64,000 bases of DNA, taken from Dryas octopetala (lineage: Eukaryota; Streptophyta; Magnoliopsida; Rosales; Rosaceae). A program made the position numbers and the translations under genes. The notes beneath the pieces are model-generated. The model was not told where the DNA came from. It made no database searches and saw only the letters and a list, made by a program, of their open reading frames with translations. Positions 42,101 to 52,453 of the stretch are shown one piece after another (positions within the stretch are counted from its first letter, which is position 1; each line of letters opens with the position of its first letter). The stretch spans positions 186,001 to 250,000 of the forward strand of contig OY992832.1 in NCBI GenBank assembly GCA_963921425.1, written 5' to 3'.

Positions 42101-42922
42101 GTTTATTGTGTTTCATTTTCCCACGATATATGCGAGTCTACCTTGTCATTGCCTTTGACAAAACAGCATGGTTACCATCTCAGATTCATTACCATTGATG
42201 ACCTATTTATTGCCATTCAATTCAACCTCATTGATGTGTCCCTGACTTTGTTTTTTTGTAATGTTCTCTCTTTTAACAGTCAAAAGATGGCATATTCTGG
42301 ATGTCCTGGCAAGACTTCCAAATTCATTTTCGTTCAATATATGTTTGTCGTATCTACCCCCCAGAGATGCGCTATTCTGTTCATGGCCAATGGCGAGGTT
42401 ATAGTGCTGGTGGCTGCCAAGATTACGAGACATGGCATCAAAATCCACAGTTCCGATTGAGGGCCACTGGGCCAGATGCCTCATTTCCAATTCATGTATT
42501 CATTACGTTGACACAGGTATCTTTAACATTGAACCCTGTTGCAGATGTATATCCATAATTAACTATCTTTTATTACTGGATTTCGTCAACTATTCTCACA
42601 TGTTCTCTATGCTTAGGGTGTGAGCTTCTCAAGAACAGTTGCTGGTTTCAGAAACTATCAATCCAGTCATGATTCAATGATGTTCTACATTGGGATGAGG
42701 ATACTTAAAACTCGTGGCCGTCGTGCTGCTTACAACATATACCTACACGAATCAGTCGGCGGGACAGATTATGTCAATTCTCGAGAAATATCTTGTGAAA
42801 TGGTTTTGGATCCAGATCCAAAAGGTTACACGATAGTGCCCACAACTATACACCCTGGGGAAGAAGCTCCATTTGTTCTTTCTGTTTTTACAAAAGCATC
42901 GATAACCTTGGAAGCCTTGTAG
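27130..42922 (+). CDS. DEK1: DEK1 phytocalpain (calpain-type cysteine protease, multi-pass membrane protein)
   Basis: Thirty exons join in frame to 2160 residues, near the usual DEK1 length (about 2150). Exons: 27130-27254, 28712-28962, 29547-29729, 29900-30035, 30542-30672, 30767-30881, 30968-31994, 32156-32266, 32968-33026, 33728-33890, 35080-35353, 35482-35632, 35767-35878, 35970-36135, 36250-36320, 36440-36531, 36653-36815, 37016-37087, 37689-38066, 38151-38266, 38358-38655, 39389-39708, 40004-40355, 40499-40819, 40902-41006, 41090-41218, 41480-41860, 41960-42097, 42280-42516, 42617-42922. The start MEGDERHVLLACVISGTLF matches the family. Many membrane helices to about residue 1110 surround a Ser-rich loop (exon 7). 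A laminin-G-like domain lies at about 1400-1620, then CysPc with Cys1770 (GDCWFLS), His1928 (GHAYSLLQ) and Asn1948 (IRNPWANE), and a C2-like domain to VLSVFTKAS. DEK1 acts at the plasma membrane in epidermis and aleurone fate and is released by self-cleavage (family knowledge). It appears intact; intron 4 uses a GC donor. Confidence 0.97.
30036..30541 (+). other. GC-AG intron 4 of DEK1
   Basis: To keep the conserved reading SSRASHLGLLYLG, exon 4 must end at AGCAG (30035) and exon 5 must start at 30542 after ATGTAG. The donor is then GCAGGC rather than GT. Nearby GT donors (for example AAT|GTTCAT) would shift the frame. Confidence 0.75.
34055..34273. mobile_element. MITE-like insertion in DEK1 intron 10
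   Basis: The left end AAGGCCAGTTTGGTATTG and the right end CAATCCAAAACTGGGCC are imperfect inverted complements. GGCCAGTTTGG ends resemble common plant hAT-type MITEs. Internal segments (AGCTGCTTATTT-like) also pair. The target-site duplication is unclear. Confidence 0.4.
34549..34577. repeat. C-rich low-complexity tract in DEK1 intron 10
   Basis: A run of C interrupted by single T bases, followed by an A run. The minus strand is G-rich. It is likely a slippage-prone tract with no coding meaning. Confidence 0.8.
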
Positions 42923-44965
42923 TATTCAGTGGTGGTGCTTCAGTTATTTTTTTCTCCTTTGGTCTGAGAGCACATTCCCAAAATTTTGAATTGCTTGGGC
43001 TGGACATGAATCGTGTTTGCCTGCTGGCAGGTTGTGGTGGCCACAAATAAAAAAACATGATAAGGTAATTTTCTGTCCGTTCCTATTTCTTTGCAGTAGT
43101 CAATCCTCTTATGTATCTGTTGCTCTTGCTGCTGTTTTTTTTTTTTTTGGGATTTTAGCATATTTTTCTTTTCTATTCTCCTCAATGGAATTATGGTATT
43201 GGTAGGGAAGATTGATTTTTTTGTTTTTTCGTTCTAATTTTCCTATATGGATGGTGTAGATTTGCGTTAAATGATTGTGTACATAGATGCATGCAAACAC
43301 TACTTGCCTGCCCCCTTGAATGTTTTCTTAAGAGTTATAAACCTTAAATATAAAAGAACAGGCAGGCATCACAAGGACACTGACAACATATCTGCACCAC
43401 TAACTTACATTGTGTAATGTGCCGAAACTCGTTTGCTTATGCAATAAAAAGCCGACGTCAGCTTGGCAAAAACTTGCATTGGTAGATAGGATAAGGAAGT
43501 TAGTGGTAAGTAGTCTGTCACTTTATTTACATATTTTTTTTCTTTTTTTATTTTTCCTTTGTTAGCAGGTTTTCCACTGTACCATTGTTGTAAACCCACA
43601 TTAATTTGTTCAACTTATGCATTCCCTATACGTCCTATAAGTGTTAATGCTCTAAATGTGGCATGCTCTTGTTTGAACTTTGAATACATTGCTTTACATA
43701 CCTAGTTTCTTTCCCTATCATATTTGAATTACCAAAATAACATGCTTCATGCACTAGTCAGTTAAAATATTTTCTTGTAATGCATTTATATTGGGACTTA
43801 ATGTGATGCCAGAATAGAAATTTTTGGGAAAGGAGCTTCTTAAAGACTAACTAGGACTTTGCGCCCCCACCAAAAAAAAAAAAGACTAACTAGGACTTAT
43901 TCCTGAACAGGGCAGGGCACACATGATGTGAGTAATTTTCTCACAGCTGCAAATGCAAAGATGGGCCAGGTGTCGGGTGAGAAATTCATTTGATTAGTGG
44001 AACTCAGCTCTACAATACAAGGTCAAGTCCCAAGATATGAGTTCTCAGCGAGCAAGAATGCGTTTTCCAGATACGTGCGCTGATGTATGTGAAGTGGTGC
44101 TTGTGGAAGAAAACTCGAGGCTCCCTTCCGTGGCCTGTATGTATTATTGTGTATATCATTTGCTTCTGCCAGTATCGAAGAGGAGGAGGGAAGAGGGCTT
44201 TCGGGGGTTTTGTAATTGTATTTGTACATACAATTAATTGTTAATTGTTTTGCACGGAATGAATATAGGTTTGATCTTGTAAATGATTATGCAAGGGTAA
44301 AATAGGAAAGAAATAGGAATGTTTAGTTTAAGGAAGATATCATATAAGTTAGCAAATGCAGATGTAGTTAGTTAAGCTATTGTTGTTTCAGCTACAGTTT
44401 TGATGTTTAAGGTGTCATATAATGTGAACCCTGGGTCATTTCATTTGTACAAAATATTTGATGTTTCAATATGAACGACATCCCGTTCCCATTAATTCAC
44501 TGTAATGTGTAGAGTGAAGCGAATAGAATGGTTGCTATTCTGGCTAAATCTTGTTAATTGCATCGTGTATGGTAATATTTTTCACCAAAACAAAAGTTTA
44601 AACCCTTCTAAGCGGTTGCTTTTCCTTTTGACAGAACAATACAACTATTTACAACCACGTAAAACGCCATGCACACCTTACAAGCTTGCCGTTCTAGGAG
44701 ACCCATGATATGAAATGAATAGAACACTTTACTAGAAAAAGGTGATCATGAGAACACTAGGGAAGATGATGAAATTTATTTTCCAACTCTCAAAAAGTGT
44801 CAAAGCAATTTCTACATAGACAACCAAGGGAAGATAATTCATCAGTTCTATCATTTTTATCTCCCCTTTTCCCCCGCTTTGATCTGTGTTCCTAGTTGCC
44901 TGCTCGAGTCCTAACTATCCAAAAAAGCTGTATCTTCTTCTTGCCTTTGTCCTCATGTCTATCTC
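42923..44965. other. DEK1 3' UTR and intergenic region
   Basis: The T-rich 3' flank of DEK1 includes a possible AATAAA polyadenylation signal near 43441. A small A-tailed stub with direct repeats lies at 43842-43898. The rest holds only short incidental frames and, at its right end, the 3' UTR of the minus-strand DUF1639 gene. Confidence 0.45.
43842..43898 (+). repeat. End-only poly(A) retroposon stub with target-site duplication
   Basis: AAAGACTAACTAGGACTT occurs at 43842-43859 and 43881-43898. The 21-bp insert between them reads TGCGCCCCCACC followed by A residues. A perfect long direct repeat around a non-repeated, A-tailed insert fits a nearly complete 5' truncation of a SINE or LINE. 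Length suggests a recent event. Confidence 0.7.
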
Positions 44966-46310
44966 TCAGTCTGAATCGCTATCCATGCTTCCCATGGCCT
45001 TCAATCCCCTGGGTCTCTGCATCATATGGTAACCCAATCACATAACTTTCTAGCAAATTTGCATAATTACCTAACAAAAACTCTAGGTCTCTGTTTGGTT
45101 GCTGGAAAAATAGATGGAAATGGTAAAACAACACATGACATTTTCAATTTGATACACTATTTTGAGGAGACAGTTTTCTCAGGTCCAGAACATTTAAAGG
45201 CAATCTAAGATTCCAAATCTAAGTTTCTTTTCTTCTCTTCCCAGCAACCAAACCAAACCAAGCCTAGTCCTTAGAATGGAAACAATGATGTGGTTGGTAA
45301 TTAACTGAATTTTTTTAAGAGAGAGAGAGAGCGAGAGTACCTTCTTTGAAGCCTTCTTCTCCCCCCTCACTTCATACCTCTCTTGGCACAAATCTGATAA
45401 CCATACACCTGGCATTACCAACTGCACACAAAAGTGAGAAAAGTCACACCCACATCACAAATTCTCTTTCTGAAATCGTCCTAAGGTGATGAAAAACTTA
45501 CAAGTAAGCTCTTTTGGAGCAACTTTGCTCTTTTCTTCGGCCTTTGAGGTAGCTTACACCCTTTCATAGCCATGAAATCCTCTTCCTTTTCTTTACTAGA
45601 CAATGATAGAAACAACCTTGGCCAAACATGGCTTCCTTTGTCATCCCTTGCATGACCATGACCATGATTATCTAATCCTAACACCTTCCCACTCTCATCC
45701 ACGCCTACTGAACCCCTTGTTGTGTAATACCGATCTTCCTTCTCCGGTGAAGCAACAAATGACTTCCGATTATTCATCGGTGAAGCTGAATTCCTGCGAT
45801 CAAAACACAATCAATCACTTAGAAAAAAAAATGTTATGTTACACTATTCTATTCTCCTTTCCAGATAGATAGTCTGTTTGGTTGAGAAGTGTGTAAAACT
45901 AAAGTAATGAAAACTCGGATTTAATAATATCAGCAAGACCAACTCCACCAAACAATTAAGGCATTAATAAAAAGTTTCAATTTTATTTCTTTTTAACTAG
46001 GGATCTTTCAAAGCCAGGCCATAGAAAACAGAAGATAAGAAGCAAGCTCTTAGTTGAACAATAGCTGCTTCAAACCAATTGTTTTGTTTTCTTACTTGTT
46101 GATACGGTGGGGTAGGGGAGCCGGAGAGTCTTTCTCGGCGGCACGAGAAGGGATTTTCTTCTTCCTCAAAGAGTCTGGCGATTTGGTGTCAGTCAAGCTT
46201 TGGTCTTTCTTTAGCTTCATACCTCTATGCCTCTTTCTGTTCCCCCATTGCAACACAAAGTCTGACTCTGTAGCTTTAGACTCTCCTTGGTTTTTCCCTT
46301 CCTTTTCCAT
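44966..46310 (-). CDS. DUF1639 family protein
   Basis: Four exons join in frame on the minus strand into 212 residues: 46096-46310, 45502-45793, 45341-45421, 44966-45016. I start at MEKEGKNQGES (46310) because no in-frame ATG lies upstream before the sequence becomes intron-like or UTR-like. The diagnostic block is RPKKRAKLLQKSLL, continued across the exon junction by VMPGVWLSDLCQERYEVRG, then KKRPRGLKAMGSMDSDSD and stop, the conserved C-terminus of plant DUF1639 proteins. The N-terminal half is basic and low in complexity (RKRHRGMKLKKDQS), suggesting a nuclear location (inference). No biochemical role is known to me. It is divergent with the EMG1-like gene; the two starts lie about 1.1 kb apart. 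Confidence 0.88.
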
Positions 46311-47406
46311 CTCTGCAACCACGTCATTGAGAGAAATTGAAAGAAACTGGAATTTCACTCAAATATGAAACAAATTGCAAGGCAACTTAGTACTTACCTC
46401 AAGATCCAAGGAGATAACAACTGTGAAAGCAATGCAATTTATCTCAGATCACCCTACCCTGCATTTGAATGGATTTACGATGACCCATTAACAAATTAGA
46501 TCGAAAAGCAGCAACACCTGTTTGGTTGCCGAGTAAGTGTCAGAAAGAAAAAGAGAAAAAGAAAACAAGGAACCCAATTGGAATTAGTTCCAATAAAGTT
46601 TTCGTTTTGTTTGTCTCATTTTTCTTGGGAAACCAAACAGACCATAAATCAGAAGAAGAGAGATTTGAAGGAGAAAACTTCATTACATTACATTGCATAG
46701 CAGCAGAGAGCAGTAGCCCAAAACTGAAGAGAGTGAACAAATTTGCCCTCAAGAGTTTGTCGAGAATAAGAATGAGAAAATATCAAAAATAAGAGTGGGT
46801 TTTTGTGTTTGAGAGGCCTGGTAATCAAAACCGGCGCTTTCTCTTCTTTGCTATCTTCACTCAAAACTCAAACCTCAAACCTCAAACCTGTATGTGAATG
46901 TGAAGGTGAGTCTCACCCTACTTGCTTACTTTGATTTGTTTTTATGTTGGGCCACTAATCTCTCTTCTTTTCTCTATTAGTTGTTAATACATGTTGAAAA
47001 CGATCCTAACCGTCCGATATCAAATGGAGGGTCAGATGGGTTTCCCTCCAACTGGATGACTTTATTTTTATTACCCTATTTTTAAATTAATTTTATTTTG
47101 TTAAACAAAATATTTGATTGGAAGGCTTGAGTTGGAGCTGTTGCCAATGGCCATGCCAGTTCTTGTGGGTGAGGGAGGTCACGTGATCTTTATCAGTTAT
47201 GATCATCCCAAATCCAAGTTGGATTCTTTCTTTGAGTATCGGCAGCAGATAAATGAAAGAAATCCAAACACTAGCCTTTTCTTTTCTTTTTTTCTTTTTT
47301 TTTAGGGTTTAGGTTTAGAATTTATGAAAATTCCCTCTTCTTTTTTATCTTAGGGTTTAGGGTTTGGAAGCCAATCTCGTGAGTGAGTGGGTAGAGCCTA
47401 GAGGGC
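46311..47406. other. Divergent promoter region
   Basis: Shared upstream region of the DUF1639 gene (minus) and the EMG1-like gene (plus). CTCAAACCTCAAACCT repeats lie near 46868-46890. Its right end has telomere-like boxes, listed separately. No open frame here matches a family. Confidence 0.5.
47302..47366 (+). promoter_or_regulatory. Telo-box-like motifs upstream of the EMG1-like gene
   Basis: TTAGGGTTTAGG (from about 47302) and TTAGGGTTTAGGGTTTGG (from about 47350) lie 40-100 bp before the presumed ATG. The complement AAACCCTAA is the telo-box found in promoters and leaders of plant ribosomal-protein and ribosome-biogenesis genes, in line with the EMG1 relationship of the gene that follows. 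Confidence 0.6.
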
Positions 47407-49737
47407 ATGGTGAAGCGTAACAGAGGCGGCGAATATGAATATGAAGGGCAGACGACCAATATTCATTATGGAAAATGCTTCTCTGACAAAGGGTTTAGTC
47501 CGAACTCCGAAAGGTACATAACATTAAAAATTAACAATTTACATAATACGTGTGTGTGTTTTTGTTTGATTTAATTGAAAAGGCTCCTCTTTCTTTCTCT
47601 TCCCACTTCCAATCCCGTATATGGGTAATGTAATTGTGTACGTATTATGTTTGTTCTCATAAATCATAATTCTGTCTTAGAGATCTAACATATCAAGAAG
47701 ATGATAAGAACCCTTTAGCAGTGGCTGCTGAGTTATAGCCTTTTTCCTTTAACTCCGGAGTCAGGTTTATGCCAATCTTTAGTTACTTACTTTTACCTTT
47801 GGTTGTTATGCTGACTCACAATTGAGGGCACGAGATTTAGGCCTTTGTTTCATCTTGTGAGCAGTATTAGATAGGTGTAATCAAGCTGTAGTAAGCATTG
47901 AAGAAATTTATCTCAGTTATTCTGGTGTGTGATTCTCCGTGTGAGGCACCCCATTCCTATCAATTCTCTTTTTCCATTTAAGTATTTAACATAAGATTAC
48001 GGGAGAATAAATACTTTTAAGTCTTTAAGTATGCTTTCATTTAACATAGAAAATAGTCTGAAAAGGACCCAAAAAAAATGACATTATGAGAACAAACAGT
48101 GCCTTACATCAATCATGCATACATATGATAGCATATAAAGTAGACAGAATCTTGTCTTTCCGCATAAGCTGTTACGCATAATTAATAATTTCATGTTTCA
48201 GAGGTGCAAGATTCTGGATTTGTCTGAAGACGCCCATTTTCTCGTCAAAGAAAACAAGGATCTGGATGATTTTAGGCCTGGCATCGTTTACCAGGTTTGT
48301 AATTTGTTTCTGTATAAGAAATTAAATTCTTAGAAAGCTCTTAGTTTTGGTCTCCAACAATATATTATTTGCAAAGTTCTTAATTTGTGGTTAATGTACA
48401 GCTTGCTACCAAAGTTTTGGCATTGGATGACGACTTACTGAGAATTTGTGCATATTCTGCATCTATTGAAGAAAAAAAAAAAAGAATTCTTATAGTTTAT
48501 GGCTGCAAATATTTGACATATCCAGGCTCTCCGGGATATTCTTAATAGCAAACTTAGTAAAGCTGGCCTGGTAGGAGCTGTGTATGTGAAAACTAATAAG
48601 GGAGTGTTATTTGAAATTAAACCGAATGTTCGTATACCAAGAACGTGTAAGCGCTTTTGTGGAGTCATTTGTAAGTTAACTTATTCTCCCACTTCTGATA
48701 TATTCATCCAACATCACTCTGTCTCTTCAAAATACTTCATGAGGAACTTATTGCTTTGTCTTGACTCTTCAATTTCGGAAGTGGAGTTACTAGAAAAGAA
48801 ATGCATGTGTATCAAAGATACAACTGAAATGCTTATGTGTGTCATTGAGGAACCTGTAACCCAACATTTACCTATCAACTCTCGTGTAATAGGTGAGTGT
48901 TATACCTCTATTTAGCATTTGAGGTTCATAAAGTGACTATGAGTAACACTTGCTATATTGGATTTGGGATTGCAGGTCTCTCTTATAGTTCAGAAAAGTT
49001 GGTTGACATAGATGACTTTGTTAATTCTGCTAGCAATGATCAGAATCTTGTTTTTGTGGTATGTGTGAGGTTCTGAATTTCTGGTCTTAGGTTTTCAGTC
49101 CATTCTCTATTTTATTTCAAATCACCGAGACCAACTTATATATGTTCAGGTGGTTGCAATGGTCCATGGAAAAATCAATAAGGAGTATGTAGATGAGTTT
49201 ATATCAGGTAATTTACTCTTGAATTATGTGCTTAAGTGGTCATTTATATAGAAACACTGAAGAAAAACACCCCTCATGAGCACACAATTCTTCTCTGCTC
49301 AACTTATATGTATACAAATAGATAGATTCAGAACCCAAGATGGTGAATATGAATTTTACAGCCTTCCAAGATAATTTTTGATGGTCTAATATGAATTCTT
49401 GAGTAAAAAAGAATAAGAAATTGCAAGATTCTGTGCTATATAAGAAATCAGATTGTTAAGCAATATGGAAACTTGAGTGTGAATGATTGAAACAAGTAGA
49501 TAGGCTCACTCCATAATTAAGGCTCTAATGTTGTAGAAATTATGCATGTCCTCCCCTTGGCTAAAAGGTTCTTTCATATGGTGAAAATATCACTATAAGT
49601 TTGTATGCTTGAAGTTGTGATTATTGGAATGCTGAACCTTGCCTAAGCTTGTGTTTGCAGTTTCGAATTATCGATTGGAAGCAAAAACCTGCATAGGGTT
49701 GATTTGCGAGGCATTGGAGTATAAATGGAAAATCTGA
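47407..49737 (+). CDS. EMG1/NEP1-like protein (18S rRNA pseudouridine methyltransferase family), N-terminally divergent
   Basis: Exons: 47407-47513 (tentative), about 48204-48294, 48526-48670, 48782-48892, 48976-49058, 49150-49207, 49661-49737, joining in frame to 223 residues. EMG1/NEP1 is a SPOUT enzyme that N1-methylates a pseudouridine in 18S rRNA and helps 40S assembly. Matching parts are YVKTNKGVLFEIKPNVRIPR, KRFCGVI, VTQHLPINSRVIG, SYSSEKLVDI, LVFVVVAMVHGKINKEY and ICEALEYKWKI. The usual N-terminal strand (VIFVLEKASLEVAKVGK in family members) is missing: the first exon (MVKRNRGGEYEYEGQ) resembles nothing I know. Knot positions also differ (VVAMVHG instead of VGAMAHG, SNYRLEA instead of SGYPLSA). 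It is either a neofunctionalised or decaying paralogue, or my exon 1 is wrong and an exon is missed. All splice sites are good. Confidence 0.7.
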
Positions 49738-50298
49738 ATCATAGTATCATTCTTATTTTAATTAATCATAGGACTAACTTATTCTGTCAGGTACTAAAAG
49801 AACTTTTTCCTGTAAATATATTACCTTGCAAGCAATTAGCTAGTTTGGTTGATCTGCTGCACTGGAAAGTGGAAATTGATATCAATGTCAAACAAGTACA
49901 AGCCACCAACCGAAGAAAAACCAGGCATGCAAGAAATTAACTCAAAGGATAACCAAATGGAAAAGGTTGCCTTTGGTTCACATTTTAGTATCTTCATTAA
50001 TCAGATTGGCCCACTTTGTTTGCTTCAAAGCAAAACCTATGTCAGTTGTCATTGTATGCTTCGAGCTAGTTACCACAATACTCTCATTTAACTTTCTTGT
50101 TGCAGAATTTTTTGGTTTGATTATGCAAAAGAATTTGAAACTAAAAGGAGAAGAGTATTATCAAACTCATGATAACATTTGTGTTTGATAATTTGATCAG
50201 ATCTTAATTTACCCATATGATTCCATACATGGTATATATTTACGTTCATTAGATTGTTAAAACATGTAAAAAAAAATTCCTCCAAAACTCAACCCCAA
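49738..50298. other. 3' flank of the EMG1-like gene
   Basis: Likely 3' UTR and intergenic sequence. Short open frames here overlap in several phases without recognisable content. Confidence 0.4.
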
Positions 50299-50498
50299 TT
50301 AATTAAAGAGAGCTGCTATTTGCACACTCTTAAATTTCTTTTTGCACACCCTCAAAAATTTAATTTGTGAAATAACCAAAAACACCCAAAATAAAATTAC
50401 CCAAAACCCCATCCCTTTATCATTCCCTCTTCCCTGTCACAGCACCCCACCCCCCCGGTGAGAACCACTGCCGACCACCCCAGCCCCGTTCCGGCCTT

Positions 50499-50558
<60 letters not shown>

Positions 50559-51404
50559 CCTCCCTCTTACCCGCCGACCACCCCACCCCCATCCTCCCTC
50601 TCCTCTTTCTCTCTCCCCAAAACCAACCCAGCCCTTCACTCTCTCTCTCTACAACTCTGAGCCCCTCCCCTTGCCGCACCACCTCCCTCTGCACCCCTCC
50701 CCTTTTGCCATCCCCCTCCCCTCCCCCTGCCGCACCACCTCCCCCCTGCAACACTTCCCCTGCCGCACCACCTCCCCCCTGCACCCCTCCCCCTGCCGCA
50801 CCACCTCACCCCTGCAACACTCCCCCTGCCGCACCACCTCCCCCCCGCACCACCTCACCCCTGCAACACTCCCCCTGCCGCACCACCTCCCCCCTGCACC
50901 CCTCCCCCTGCCGCACCACCTCACCCCTGCAACACTCCCCCTGCCGCACCACCTCCCCCCCGCACCACCTCACCCCTGCAACCCTCCCCCTGCCGCACCA
51001 CCTCACCCCTGCACCGCACCACCTCCCTCTGCAACCCTGAAAATTAAAAAAAATATATATATATGCAGGTGGCAGAGGAGGGAGGGGGAGGGGGAGGGGG
51101 AGGGGCTGGGATATATGGCAGAGGCTTGCGGATGGGTGGCTGGTTTCAACATTTTTTGTTTTTTGTTCTTTGTTTTTTTTTTTAATTTAAAAATTCACAT
51201 TTGGGGTAGGGTGTGTAGTGTTTGAATTAAGTGGGTGTGTAGTGAGAAATTTTGGTGAAATTAATGAGGTTGGGGTATTTTGATAATGGGAAGGGTGTGT
51301 AAAAGAGAAATTTTAAATTTTAGAAAATTGTAAAAGGTGTGTAAGAGAAAAGTGTGTGCAAAAAGAAAAAAAAGGGTGTGCAAATAGCAGCTCTCTTAAT
51401 TAAA
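50299..51404. mobile_element. Mutator-like MITE, 1088 bp, with perfect 9-bp target-site duplication
   Basis: The element runs 50308-51395. Ends GAGAGCTGCTATTTGCACAC and GTGTGCAAATAGCAGCTCTC are perfect inverted complements over 20 bp, and similarity continues for about 45 bp (TTTCTTTTTGCACAC). TTAATTAAA flanks both sides (50299-50307 and 51396-51404). The 9-bp size indicates a Mutator-like element. The interior has a (CT)n tract at about 50502-50553, a C-rich minisatellite at about 50730-51040 and a G-rich tract at about 51070-51105. There is no transposase, so it is non-autonomous. The long Pro-rich frame inside is a translation of the repeat. Confidence 0.92.
50730..51040. repeat. C-rich minisatellite, ~33-bp unit
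   Basis: About nine to ten copies built from CCCCTGCCGCACCACCTC and CCCCTGCAACACTC blocks, some lacking a block. It lies wholly inside the Mutator-like MITE and probably expanded there by slippage or unequal exchange. Confidence 0.85.
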
Positions 51405-52270
51405 TTGCTTGTTTGATTCGACAATTTGAACTGTATAGATAGGGAATGAAGCTGATAGGGACAACACACCAACTCAGCCGGTACAAATTAGGTGATCCAT
51501 CTAAATTCTAGGCCGGCTGCCCGGGAATATTGCAGACTATAAAAACAGTTCCAATTTCCTTTTCATTTGGATTTTAAGCTTCCAGGACTTGACTTTCATA
51601 GCCCGTGTACATTTAATTAAATTCCTGCTTTTTTTTCCAATTCCCAAGAAAGAATATTAATTGCGTGAATAAAATAGGGAAAAAAAAAAACGTTGGTTTA
51701 TTTTTATATAAAAAACTTTACAACCATGTTGTAGAAAGTTCACGATACAATTAATAGCAATCCCATAAATCATAATCCCCACTGATGAACTATTGCCAAA
51801 GAAGCATCACCACACAACACAACAGCTCATAACCTCTCATTTCCTACCAAATTAACAATGAAACAAACAAGAAAGCAAAGCATTCACTCATGAATGGTAA
51901 CAACCACCATGAGACCATGAGCCCATGAGCCATTAACTTAATTAATTAATTAGTTAAAAGAAAGTGGAAAATGTACGAAAATGCCAAAACAGTGGTTAAG
52001 TGAAGATTCTAAGAAGACAGCAAAGGTGGGGACACAGAGAGGCAAAGTGACAGCTGTATGGCAACAATGGCGAAAGCCACCCTGTCAAGTGTCAACTTCA
52101 TCAACCTCCCAACGTTCACTTTGGGGTTTGGGGAGTATATATAGCCTTCCATTCACAACCATTGTCCTTACAATACTGCCTACCTCTCTACCCTGTGAAG
52201 AGGATTTGCAAAGATTCTTTCTTTCTTTCTTTGCATTTCTTCAAAGACCATCTTCGGCAAGCACTAAGAA
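51405..52270. other. Promoter region of the AG-peptide gene
   Basis: Plus-strand upstream region. TATATATA at about 52136-52143 lies some 130 bp before the ATG and is a good TATA box; the following ~100 bp would be 5' UTR. No other gene was found. Confidence 0.55.
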
Positions 52271-52453
52271 ATGGAAGCAATGAAGATGAAGCTTTTTGTG
52301 GCTTTGTTGGTGGTTGTGATGGTGGCCTCCTCTGGCATTCAGAAAGTAGCTGCAGCTGATTCTCCAGCACCTAGCCCAACATCTGACGCCAACATATTTC
52401 TGCCCACTTTCTGTGCATCTCTAGCAGCATTGGGTTTTGGGTTCTTCTTCTGA
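52271..52453 (+). CDS. Arabinogalactan peptide, AGP13/AGP14 type
   Basis: Single exon of 60 residues starting MEAMKMKLFVALLVVVMVAS. The first ~29 residues are a signal peptide ending near KVAAA. The mature core DSPAPSPTSDANIF carries Ala-Pro/Ser-Pro pairs, the hydroxyproline sites for arabinogalactan chains, and the C-terminus (FCASLAALGFGFFF) is a GPI-anchor signal. Start, core and end closely resemble Arabidopsis AGP14 from memory. The mature glycopeptide would be about a dozen residues at the outer plasma membrane; AGP14 is linked to root-hair growth in Arabidopsis. The frame is intact and a TATA box lies upstream. Member assignment within AGP12/13/14 is open. Confidence 0.92.
   Translation: MEAMKMKLFVALLVVVMVASSGIQKVAAADSPAPSPTSDANIFLPTFCASLAALGFGFFF

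Noticed and set aside
50458-51225. 255-codon Pro-rich open frame (plus) and mirrored Gly-rich frames (minus)
   Set aside because: It translates the C-rich minisatellite and CT tract inside the Mutator-like MITE. Several frames on both strands are open for the same reason.
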